DNA of 35,685 nt from VAUL01 sp964603155 (lineage in GTDB: Bacteria; Desulfobacterota; Desulfuromonadia; Desulfuromonadales; BM103): assembly GCA_964603155.1 (NCBI GenBank), contig CAZRTZ010000025.1, positions 1-35,685 on the forward strand, written 5' to 3'. The notes under the pieces are model-generated. The model was not told the DNA's origin and did no database searches. It saw only the letters and a program-made list of their open reading frames with translations. Of the stretch, positions 8,210-15,150 are shown one piece after another; position 1 is the first letter of the stretch, and each line of letters opens with the position of its first letter. Position numbers and translations under genes: made by a program.

Positions 8210-8240
8210 AAAAGCCCCCGGACCTTTAGGACCAGGGGCT
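8210..8240 (-). terminator. intrinsic terminator in the nifV leader
   Basis: On the minus strand AGCCCC (8235-8240) begins a 28-base near-palindrome that closes with GGGGGCT and runs into TTTT at 8210-8213, only 20 bases before the nifV ATG. The 5' arm is shared with the 3' arm of the second hexaloop hairpin (8236-8249), so the two structures are mutually exclusive. Confidence 0.75.
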
Positions 8241-8271
8241 TCGTTGCCCGAACCCGGCACCTTTGCCGGGT
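8236..8271 (-). promoter_or_regulatory. two-hexaloop ANTAR-type antiterminator RNA upstream of nifV
   Basis: Read on the minus strand, hairpin 1 (8252-8271) has a 7-bp stem and the 6-base loop AAAGGT. Two bases later hairpin 2 (8236-8249) has the stem GGGC/GCCC and the loop AACGAA. Both loops have A at position 1 and G at position 4, the conserved positions in RNA targets of ANTAR proteins. Hairpin 2 shares bases with the following terminator. When a dimeric ANTAR protein holds both loops, the terminator cannot form. The ANTAR regulator encoded at 12944-13507 is the obvious candidate ligand. Confidence 0.75.
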
Positions 8272-8295
8272 ATGAAAAGCGCTAATGCCGAGCTG

Positions 8296-9051
8296 TCAAC
8301 CGATGCGGAAGCCGGCGATCGCTAGGAAATTCCCCAGTATTTGTCTGGCAAGACTTCTGTGCTCCTGCTCGGCCAGGAGAAAATCTCCGACCAGCCTTTC
8401 CCGCACCGGACTTTTGCCGCTCCAGCTGTTCACGATCGCGGCGTCGACTTCCGGGTGAAACTGCACCCCCCAGGCCCGGCCAAGGCGAAAGGCCTGGCCG
8501 GCACAGGCGGAGGAAGCGGCCAGGTGCACACCCCGCAGCGGCACGGCAAAACTGTCGTTGTGCCACTGAAACGCCTGGAAAGTTGAGACGATTCCAGCAA
8601 AGAGCGGATCACAGCGACCGGCACCGCTCAGATGGATATCGACCAACCCCTGCTCGCCGCAACGCTTGCTGCTGACGACCCCGCCCGCGACATCCGCCAG
8701 CAGCTGTCCGCCGAGACAGATGCCGAAAAGCGGGGTCTCTTCGGCAATCATGCGCTTCATATAGCCTTTCAGCACTTTCAGAAACGGGTATCGCAGTTCG
8801 TCGTGCACGCCCATCTGCCCGCCGAGCACGATGACGGCCCCGGCGGAAGCCGCTAGTTCTTCACCTTGGTCGGGGCGCCGGATGCGAAACGGCACTTGCC
8901 ATCCGGCAAGAAACTCGGCGAACACCCCGGCCGGGACGTCTGGATCGCACTGGATGATGTCGAGGCCCTGACTCATGCCCAGGCATTTTTGCAAGAACAT
9001 GGCCAGATTGACAGATGGCGAAAAACCGCGGATTCCGCCACTGAATGCCAT
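8296..9051 (-). CDS. class I glutamine amidotransferase (GATase1) domain protein
   Basis: A 251-residue cytoplasmic protein with the complete catalytic triad of class I glutamine amidotransferases: the nucleophile Cys in GICLGGQLLA and the His/Glu pair in GVQFHPEVD. It has no fused synthetase domain, so it resembles the stand-alone GMP-synthase-like amidotransferases whose acceptor is often unknown. It lies 105 bases upstream of nifV in the same direction and is divergent from nifE. The start is uncertain: ATG 9051 has AAGG about 10 bases upstream, but the usual family N-terminus begins near residue 26 (MSQGLDIIQCD). Confidence 0.8.
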   Translation of the reverse strand: MAFSGGIRGFSPSVNLAMFLQKCLGMSQGLDIIQCDPDVPAGVFAEFLAGWQVPFRIRRPDQGEELAASAGAVIVLGGQMGVHDELRYPFLKVLKGYMKRMIAEETPLFGICLGGQLLADVAGGVVSSKRCGEQGLVDIHLSGAGRCDPLFAGIVSTFQAFQWHNDSFAVPLRGVHLAASSACAGQAFRLGRAWGVQFHPEVDAAIVNSWSGKSPVRERLVGDFLLAEQEHRSLARQILGNFLAIAGFRIG

Positions 9052-9155
9052 GGGCGGAAGCCTTTCTGCCTAAATTTTCACCACAAAAAGCGGAGATTTG
9101 CTCAGCCGCCAATCGACCGGGCGGTCAAAACCGGGATTTCTCGGTGGAAAAGTTC

Positions 9156-9171
9156 TGGCGAGACTCTTGCA
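9156..9171 (+). promoter_or_regulatory. sigma-54 promoter of nifE-nifN-nifUQ
   Basis: TGGCGAGACTCTTGCA matches the -24/-12 consensus, with GG and GC exactly 12 bases apart and TTGCA intact. It lies about 85 bases before the nifE ATG. Nif genes are commonly RpoN-dependent, which supports the call. Confidence 0.8.
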
Positions 9172-9256
9172 GTCGATTTCGTCCAGCGGCTCCCTCCCAA
9201 CGATGCGACGGACCGGCAGCGGTGCGATGTGGCACGGCCCCGTTCAGGAGCATCCC

Positions 9257-10609
9257 ATGGGAGACAAGCCGAAAATCCGCGAACTGCTCAACGAATCCGC
9301 CTGTGCCCACAGCCCGGCGAAGAAGAGCGCCTGCAACGCGCCGACACCGGGGAACACCACCGGCGGCTGCGCCTTCGAAGGGGCGCAGATCTCACTTTTC
9401 CCCTACGCCGACGCCGCCCACCTGGTGCACGGCCCCCTTACCTGCCTCGGCGCCTCCTGGGAGACGCGCGCAACCAAAACCAGCTGGACCGGGCGCGACC
9501 TGACGCAGATGGGGTTCACCACCGCCATCACCAACAACGACGTGATCTTCGGCGGCGAGGAGAAGCTCGCTCAAGCGATAGATTATGTCGTCGCCCGCTA
9601 CGCTCCGCAGGCGGTCTTCGTCTACGCCACCTGCGTCACCGCCCTGATCGGCGATGACCTCGACGCCGTCTGCAAGGCAGCTGCGGAGCGCCATGCCCTG
9701 CCGGTCATCCCCGTCCATGCCCCCGGCTTCGTCGGCAGCAAAAATCTCGGCAGCCGCCTTGGCGGCGAGGCCGTTCTCAGGCATCTGATCGGCACCCTGG
9801 AGCCGGAGGACACCACCCCCTTCGATATCAACCTGATCGGTGAGTACAACGTCACCGGCGACATGTGGCAATACACCCCGCTTCTGGAGGAACTCGGCAT
9901 CCGCGTCCTCGCCACCTTGAGCGGCGACGGGCGCGTGGCCAGGATCCGCACCGCCCACCGGGCAAAGCTGAACGTGCTGGTCTGCGCCAAGTCGCTGGTC
10001 TCGCTGACGCGCAAGATGGAGGAGCGCTACGGCATCCCGTCGATTTCGGTCTCCTTCTACGGCAGGCGCGACACCTCCAGCGGCCTGCGCGCCATCGCTG
10101 CAGCCTTCGGCGATGCCGACCTGGCCGTCAGAACCGAGGCGCTGATCGCCCGTGAAGAGGCGGTTCTGGAGACGAGGCTCGCCCCCTACCGTGCGCTCTT
10201 CCAGGGCAAGAAGGCGGTGCTCAACACCGGCGGCAACAAGGCCTGGTCGATCGCCTCGGCGCTGCAGGACCTGGGGATCGAAGTGGTGGCCACCGCTGTC
10301 GGCAAGTCCACCGAGGCTGACCGCGAGAAGGCCCGTGAATACCTCGGCCCCAACGGCAAACTAATGACCAAGCCGGGGCAGGAGCAGGCCAGGATCATCG
10401 ACGAGACCGGAGCGCACCTGCTGCTCGCCGGCGGGCGCAGCCTCTATACGGCGCTGAAGAAGGGGATCGCCTTTGCCGACGTCAACCAGGAGAAGAAAAA
10501 GAGCTACGGCGGCTACCATGGCCTGCTCAATCTGGCCGAGGATTTGAAGCACGCCCTGGAGACCCCGGTCTTTCGCAACGTGGCCCGGAGGGCACCATGG
10601 GAACGATGA
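9257..10609 (+). CDS. nifE: nitrogenase iron-molybdenum cofactor biosynthesis protein NifE
   Basis: One half of the NifEN scaffold on which the NifB-derived precursor matures to FeMo-cofactor. The 450 residues match the NifD/NifE family, including TPGNTTGGCAFEGAQISLFP, AAHLVHGPLTCLGASWETR, VYATCVTALIGDDLDAVC and INLIGEYNVTGDMWQ, which hold the P-cluster-type cysteines and Gly-rich turns. FeMo-co binding residues of NifD are not expected and the neighbour nifN confirms NifE. Start ATG 9257 has AGGAG 6 bases upstream. The stop overlaps the nifN start by 13 bases, so the two are coupled. Confidence 0.95.
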   Translation: MGDKPKIRELLNESACAHSPAKKSACNAPTPGNTTGGCAFEGAQISLFPYADAAHLVHGPLTCLGASWETRATKTSWTGRDLTQMGFTTAITNNDVIFGGEEKLAQAIDYVVARYAPQAVFVYATCVTALIGDDLDAVCKAAAERHALPVIPVHAPGFVGSKNLGSRLGGEAVLRHLIGTLEPEDTTPFDINLIGEYNVTGDMWQYTPLLEELGIRVLATLSGDGRVARIRTAHRAKLNVLVCAKSLVSLTRKMEERYGIPSISVSFYGRRDTSSGLRAIAAAFGDADLAVRTEALIAREEAVLETRLAPYRALFQGKKAVLNTGGNKAWSIASALQDLGIEVVATAVGKSTEADREKAREYLGPNGKLMTKPGQEQARIIDETGAHLLLAGGRSLYTALKKGIAFADVNQEKKKSYGGYHGLLNLAEDLKHALETPVFRNVARRAPWER

Positions 10610-11883
10610 AGCGTAAACCGGTCAAGCCGCTGCAGAGCAACCCGGTCCAGCTGACCCAGCCGCTGGGGGCGACACTGGCCTTCCTTGGCGTCGACCGTTG
10701 CATGCCGCTGATGCACGGCGCCCAGGGATGCACCTCCTTCGCCAAGGTCTACTTCACCCGCCACTTCTGCGAGCCGATCGCCATCCAGACCACCGCGGTC
10801 ACCGACATCACCGCCATCCTCGACGGCGGCGATTACAATATTGCCGAATCGGTGAAAAACATCGCCGGCAAGAGTGCCCCGGCCCTGATCGGCCTGTACT
10901 CGACCGGGCTGACCGAAACCAAGGGCGATGACCTCCGCGGCGTCGCCTGCAAGGTCGACCACCCGCTGGTGTGGGTCAGCACACCGGACTACGAAGGGGG
11001 GCTGGAGAGCGGCTGGGCACTGGCGGCCAGGGCCATGATCGAGCAGCTGACTGAGCCGGCGGTCGGCGTTGATCCCCGCAAGGTCGTGCTGCTCCCCCAC
11101 GTTTCCCTGACCCCGCTCGAGGTGGAGAGGATCAAGACGTTCATCGCCGCCTTCGGTTTCGAGGTCCTCTCCCTCCCCGACCTGTCGACCTCCCTTGACG
11201 GACACCTGGGCGAAAAGCAAAGCGCCCTCTCCAGTGGCGGCATCACCGTGGAGGAGATCCGCACCCTGGCGGATGCCGCCGTAACGATCAGCATCGGCGA
11301 CTCGATGCTCCCTTGCGTCGGGTCCCTGCAGCGCAAGCACCCGGCGATCCGCCACCTGCATTTCCCGCACATAAGCGGCCTGGAGGCAACCGACCTGCTC
11401 GCTGAGCGCCTGCTGATCGAAGCCGGCCGCAGACAGCCGGCCCCGGACATCGAACGCTGGCGCAAGCGCCTGCAGGATGCCATGCTCGACTGCCATTTCG
11501 CCCTCGGCCAAACCCGTATCCTGGTCGTCGGCGAGCCGGATTTTCTGGCCGGGGCCTGCCCCCTGCTGCATGAGGCGGGGGCGCAGGTGACGGTGGTGAT
11601 CAGTACGGTCGACTCCCCACAGCTCACCGGCCTACCGGCGGCACGCATTCTCGTCGGCGACCTCGAGGATGCCGAGGATCTGCGTGACGACTATGAGCTG
11701 ATCATCGGCAACGGCCACGTCGAGGCCCTCGCCCATCGTTATCACAAGGGGGTCGTGGTGCGCGGCTTCCCCGACTGGGAAACCCTCGGCAACCAGCTGA
11801 AAAGCGATGTGCTCTACGAGGGGGGAGCGAATTTTCTCTTCGAAGTGGCCAATGCCGCGGAACGAATGCGGAGGGAGGGATGA
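10597..11883 (+). CDS. nifN: nitrogenase iron-molybdenum cofactor biosynthesis protein NifN
   Basis: Partner of NifE in the heterotetrameric cofactor scaffold. The 428 residues begin with the NifK/NifN-type segment NPVQLTQPLGATLAFLGVDR, then MHGAQGCTSFAKVYFTRHF and TAILDGGDYNIAESVKNI, all typical. The length is normal for NifN without a fused NifX domain. The ATG at 10597 has GGAGGGCACC in front. It ends in an ATGA overlap with the nifU-nifQ fusion gene. Confidence 0.95.
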   Translation: MGTMKRKPVKPLQSNPVQLTQPLGATLAFLGVDRCMPLMHGAQGCTSFAKVYFTRHFCEPIAIQTTAVTDITAILDGGDYNIAESVKNIAGKSAPALIGLYSTGLTETKGDDLRGVACKVDHPLVWVSTPDYEGGLESGWALAARAMIEQLTEPAVGVDPRKVVLLPHVSLTPLEVERIKTFIAAFGFEVLSLPDLSTSLDGHLGEKQSALSSGGITVEEIRTLADAAVTISIGDSMLPCVGSLQRKHPAIRHLHFPHISGLEATDLLAERLLIEAGRRQPAPDIERWRKRLQDAMLDCHFALGQTRILVVGEPDFLAGACPLLHEAGAQVTVVISTVDSPQLTGLPAARILVGDLEDAEDLRDDYELIIGNGHVEALAHRYHKGVVVRGFPDWETLGNQLKSDVLYEGGANFLFEVANAAERMRREG

Positions 11884-12875
11884 ACGCCGAATACACCGAC
11901 ACCATCCGCCACTGGGCCGCCGATGCCCGTCGGGCCGGAACACTGACCGATGCCGACGGCACCGGCGAAGTTGGCCTGGGTGAAAGCGAAGCCGGCCGGC
12001 GCCTGGCGGTACGCTTCACCCTGCGGCTTGACGCTGGCCGCGCCACGGCGGTGCGCTACCAGGTCTTCGGTTGCGGCTTCACCATCGCCGCCTGCGCCGC
12101 TGCGGCGCACCTCGCCGAGGGGCGGACACTCGACGAAATCACCTCGATTTCACAGGCCGCGATCGAAGCTGTGCTCGACGGTCTCCCCCCGGAACGCGAC
12201 TACTGCGTGAAGCTGGCTGTCGAGGCGCTGCAGTCTGCCGTTAAAAGTGCCGTGACCACGCATCGGCCGGTGACAACGAGCCTTGCGGCAGACGCTGACC
12301 ATAACCCCCGCATCAGTGCCGGGCACCCCCTTTACCGGCAACTCGTCGATAGTCCGCCCCCCACCGGTGCCCCGCCGGAAGACCGCCACCTCTTTGCCTG
12401 CCTGTTGGCGGTGACCAACGACGCGACCGGCAGCGAGGCGGTCATCGGCCTGGACACGGACGAACTCGCCGACCTGCTGCACCTTTACTTCCCAAATGCG
12501 CCTTGTGGACACTTCCTTGAAGGAAGTGTCCACAAAACACCTGCCCCGGATCCCGAGTTGTTCGCCCTGCTGCACGACTATCTTCCCCTGGACCAGGATG
12601 GGTGGTCACCGGCTCCGTCCCTGTGGCTGGCCCGCATCATCGCGGCGAGGGTGCCTCTCGCCGGCCATCTCTGGCAGGCCATGGGGCTTTTTTCCCGACC
12701 GGAGCTGACCGCCGCCATCCGCCGCCATCTGCCCGCCCTGGCCGCTGCCAACGAGCAGGGGATGCGCTGGAAACGCTTCCTCTTCAAACAACTCTGCGAA
12801 CGGGAAGGCGGCTCGCTGTGCAGGAGCCCGAATTGCGGGGTGTGCAGCGACTACGCAAGTTGCTTCGCCGATTGA
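11880..12875 (+). CDS. fusion of NifU/IscU-like N-terminal domain with NifQ
   Basis: A 331-residue protein. Residues about 28-120 are NifU/IscU-like (FGCGFTIAACAAAAHLAEG, then TLDEI, GLPPERDYC, VEALQSAV). Two of the three cluster-binding cysteines are kept (C65, C109), but the first Cys-Gly-Asp site reads Ala38-Gly-Arg40, and the His before the last Cys is Tyr108. Residues about 155-331 are NifQ, the molybdenum donor for FeMo-co, ending in WKRFLFKQLCEREG and the diagnostic C-x4-C-x2-C-x5-C motif (C314, C319, C322, C328). It is coupled to nifN by an ATGA overlap. A perfect 33-bp palindrome lies between conserved NifQ parts. A joint role in Fe-S/Mo delivery to NifEN is inference. Confidence 0.88.
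   Translation: MNAEYTDTIRHWAADARRAGTLTDADGTGEVGLGESEAGRRLAVRFTLRLDAGRATAVRYQVFGCGFTIAACAAAAHLAEGRTLDEITSISQAAIEAVLDGLPPERDYCVKLAVEALQSAVKSAVTTHRPVTTSLAADADHNPRISAGHPLYRQLVDSPPPTGAPPEDRHLFACLLAVTNDATGSEAVIGLDTDELADLLHLYFPNAPCGHFLEGSVHKTPAPDPELFALLHDYLPLDQDGWSPAPSLWLARIIAARVPLAGHLWQAMGLFSRPELTAAIRRHLPALAAANEQGMRWKRFLFKQLCEREGGSLCRSPNCGVCSDYASCFAD
12503..12535. repeat. perfect 33-bp palindrome inside the nifU-nifQ gene
   Basis: Arms TTGTGGACACTTCCTT (12503-12518) and its exact reverse complement (12520-12535) surround a single G. It encodes residues 208-219 in frame, in a poorly conserved stretch of the NifQ part. Sixteen perfect pairs inside a coding region suggest an inserted palindromic element or a strong RNA structure. 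Confidence 0.9.
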
Positions 12876-12943
12876 GAGCGGGGCTGGCGTCGACCTGCCC
12901 TCCCCTGACAGGCTGCCGGCAGCGCCCCTGCTCCCCTCAACGC

Positions 12944-13507
12944 TCACTCTTCGGCCAAAAGGATCGCCTCAGCCACCTCGCGCAGCGACTTGCGCTTGTC
13001 CATGGCCAGCTTTTGCAGACGCCGGAAGGCGCTGGCCTCATCCATGCCGCGCTTCATCAATATCCCCTTGGCCCGGTCCACCAGTTTGCGCGTTTCCAAC
13101 GTTCCGCGCAGTTTCTCGACTTCCTCACGCAGGCTGGCGAGTTCGACGAACTGGTGGATGGCGAGATCGACCGCGACCAGCAACTGCTCGGCCTGCACCG
13201 GCTTGATGATGAAATTCATGATACCGGCCAGACGGGCCCGCTCGATCGTGGTCGCATCGGCCGTTGCGGTCAACAGGATGACCGGGATCTTCCTGATCGT
13301 GCTTATTTTTTCAGCAACCGTTATGCCATCGAGGCCGGGCATGACCAGATCCATGATGACCAGCATGACCTCCTGGTGGCGAACGATCTCCAGCGCCCGC
13401 AGGCCATCATCTGCCTCCAGAATCGCGCCGAATCCGTAATGCCCAAGAATTTCGGAAACTTGACGACGAAGCAAGGGCTCGTCATCGACCACTAGAACCT
13501 GAGGCAT
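12944..13507 (-). CDS. response regulator with ANTAR RNA-binding output domain
   Basis: A 187-residue cytoplasmic regulator. Residues 1-120 form a receiver with D9/E10 (VVDDE), phosphoacceptor D53 (VIMDLVMPGLDG) and KPVQ. Residues 125-187 form an ANTAR domain (LVDRAKGILMKRGMDEASAF and the following helix), which binds paired hexaloop RNA hairpins and prevents termination. Related proteins are AmiR and NasT, and an ANTAR-type regulator (GnfR) has been described in nif control in Geobacter. No cognate kinase is adjacent. The ATG 13507 has AGGAGGGAATC upstream. Its probable target lies in the nifV leader of this window. Confidence 0.92.
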   Translation of the reverse strand: MPQVLVVDDEPLLRRQVSEILGHYGFGAILEADDGLRALEIVRHQEVMLVIMDLVMPGLDGITVAEKISTIRKIPVILLTATADATTIERARLAGIMNFIIKPVQAEQLLVAVDLAIHQFVELASLREEVEKLRGTLETRKLVDRAKGILMKRGMDEASAFRRLQKLAMDKRKSLREVAEAILLAEE

Positions 13508-13635
13508 GATTCCCTCCTGCATCCATTTTGGATTGTGCTGAAGAGTGTCAAAGCATCAACAGTGCCAAAGCGCCGCCCGGTACCTGCAATGCCGGGCCAT
13601 GCCAGGCGACCGGCTCTGCACCATGCAGAACGTCC

Positions 13636-13664
13636 TTGAGTCGAGGCGCTGCTTGTTCTATACT
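13636..13664 (+). promoter_or_regulatory. sigma-70 promoter of the 6S-like RNA
   Basis: TTGAGT (13636-13641) and TATACT (13659-13664) are separated by exactly 17 bases, predicting a start near 13671, a short distance before the first conserved stem of the RNA. Confidence 0.7.
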
Positions 13665-13670
13665 GGCATC

Positions 13671-13905
13671 ACGTTACGCAGACAGTTAAACTCTCTACCC
13701 TGCATGTGAGGTTGCAACGCCCACGCGGAATATCATTCATCCAGGGAGGGCTTCAGCGAGCGTGGTGAGCCTGCCCACCGCCGAGTGGGACGCCTAAAGC
13801 GCTCATAAGCCCGCCCACCTTGTTGGCCGTCGACGTGAGGCCACGGACCCACGGCAGGCGTGGAGAGTTCAGGCAGGAAAGGCGCCGGTTAATCCGACGC
13901 CTTTT
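13671..13905 (+). ncRNA. ssrS: 6S RNA-like regulatory RNA
   Basis: 6S RNA mimics an open promoter and binds the RNA polymerase housekeeping holoenzyme. The sequence shows a closing stem CCTGC/GCAGG, a second stem CCACGC/GCGTGG, a long central open region, then GGTGAGCCTG, a CCCAC/GTGGG hairpin, GCCTAAAG and CCCACCTTG in the order seen in proteobacterial 6S RNAs. It has its own promoter and ends in an intrinsic terminator. The exact 5' end is inferred from the promoter. Identified by pattern memory, not by a covariance search. Confidence 0.75.
13880..13905 (+). terminator. intrinsic terminator after the 6S-like RNA
   Basis: Stem AGGCG-C-CGG / CCG-A-CGCCT with loop TTAAT and one internal mismatch, followed by TTTTGCTGTTCTTT. 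It lies 18 bases before the TraB-family ATG. Confidence 0.8.
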
Positions 13906-13922
13906 GCTGTTCTTTATCGGAC

Positions 13923-15110
13923 ATGACAGAGACCGCCAGCAATTCCAACAACAGCATCCGTCGCCTTACCCTCGACGGCCGGGAAATCATCCTGGTCGGC
14001 ACCGCCCACGTTTCCCAGGCTTCGGTGGAAATGGTGCGCCAGGCGATCGCCGACGAGCAGCCGGACACCGTCTGCGTCGAACTCGACCATCAGCGTCACA
14101 AGGCCCTGCGCAATCCGCGGCACTGGGAAAACCTCAACCTCATCGAGGTGATCCGCCAGGGGCAGGCGCCGTTTCTCTGCGCCAGCCTGATCCTCTCCGC
14201 CTACCAGAAGCGCATGGGCCTGCACACCGGCGTCCGGCCCGGGGCCGAACTGGCCGCCGCCGCCGAAGAAGCCGAAGAGCGCAACTTGACCGTGCGCCTG
14301 ATCGACCGGGAAATCCGCACCACGTTGCTGAGGGCCTGGCGACGGGCCGGCTTCTGGAAGAAGATGAGCCTGCTCGCCACCCTGCTGGCCGGGGTATTCG
14401 AAAAGCAGACGATCGACGAGGAGGAACTGGCACGCCTGCGTGAGACCGACACCCTGACCGCCCTGCTCGACGAACTGGCCGAGGTGCTGCCGACGGTCAA
14501 GACGATCCTGGTCGACGAGCGCGACCTGTTCATGGCTACCGAAATCCGCTACGCCCCCGGCGACCGGATCGTCGCCGTGGTCGGCGCCGCCCATCTTCCC
14601 GGGATTACCGCCCGGCTGGCCGCGCCCCCCCCGGATCCGGACGAGATCGCCGAACTCAGCGTCATCCCCGAGCAGGGGAAGTTTGCAAAATCGATGCAAT
14701 GGCTGATTCCGGCCATCGTCATCGGCATTTTCATCGCCGGATTCTTCACCAGCGACCTGAGCAAGCTCACCAGCGCCGCAATCGGCTGGGTTCTCGCCAC
14801 CGGCGGCCTCTCGGCCCTGGCCACCGCCATGGCCCTGGCCCACCCGCTCACGGTGCTGTCGGCGTTTCTGGCGGCGCCGATTACCACCTTGCACCCGGCC
14901 ATCGGCGTCGGCTTCGTCACCGGCCTGGTGCAGGCCTACTTCGCCGCCCCCAAGGTCAGCGACATGGAGCGGGCCGGCGACGACATCACCACGGTGCGCG
15001 GCTGGTGGAGCAACCGCATGACCCGCGTCCTGCTGGTCTTCTTCCTCTCCAACTTCGGCGCCGCTCTCGGCGTCCTGCTGGCTTTCCGCTGGCTCAAGAA
15101 TCTGTTCTGA
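13923..15110 (+). CDS. TraB/PrgY (pheromone-shutdown) family membrane protein
   Basis: A 395-residue protein. The soluble N-terminal domain (about 1-250) shows the family motifs GTAHVSQASVEMV, a Glu-containing VCVELDHQRH, and VVGAAHLPGI. The C-terminal 130 residues contain three or four membrane helices. Members are thought to be related to TIKI/EreA-type metallo-hydrolases, but the bacterial role is not settled. The ATG has no clear ribosome site and stands 18 bases after the 6S terminator, so the message may come from read-through of the 6S promoter. Confidence 0.85.
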   Translation: MTETASNSNNSIRRLTLDGREIILVGTAHVSQASVEMVRQAIADEQPDTVCVELDHQRHKALRNPRHWENLNLIEVIRQGQAPFLCASLILSAYQKRMGLHTGVRPGAELAAAAEEAEERNLTVRLIDREIRTTLLRAWRRAGFWKKMSLLATLLAGVFEKQTIDEEELARLRETDTLTALLDELAEVLPTVKTILVDERDLFMATEIRYAPGDRIVAVVGAAHLPGITARLAAPPPDPDEIAELSVIPEQGKFAKSMQWLIPAIVIGIFIAGFFTSDLSKLTSAAIGWVLATGGLSALATAMALAHPLTVLSAFLAAPITTLHPAIGVGFVTGLVQAYFAAPKVSDMERAGDDITTVRGWWSNRMTRVLLVFFLSNFGAALGVLLAFRWLKNLF

Positions 15111-15150
15111 CCCCCCCTCCCGACGATCCCCGCACCAGCCGAAGCCGCTT

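Noticed and set aside
8271..8299. TTGACA plus TTCATA as a nifV promoter
   Set aside because: The -35 is perfect but the -10 is poor, and transcription would begin inside the first hexaloop hairpin, destroying the antiterminator. Kept only as a possibility.
9230..9245. Second sigma-54-like TGGCACG before nifE
   Set aside because: It has the -24 half but no GC at the -12 position, and it lies too close to the ribosome site. The element at 9156-9171 is much better.
10513..11571. 352-codon minus-strand open frame opposite nifN
   Set aside because: Low-complexity shadow of nifN; no ribosome site or family match.
13820..14443. 207-codon plus-strand frame overlapping the 6S-like RNA and TraB gene
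   Set aside because: Arg/Pro-rich out-of-frame reading of the TraB-family gene, starting inside the RNA.
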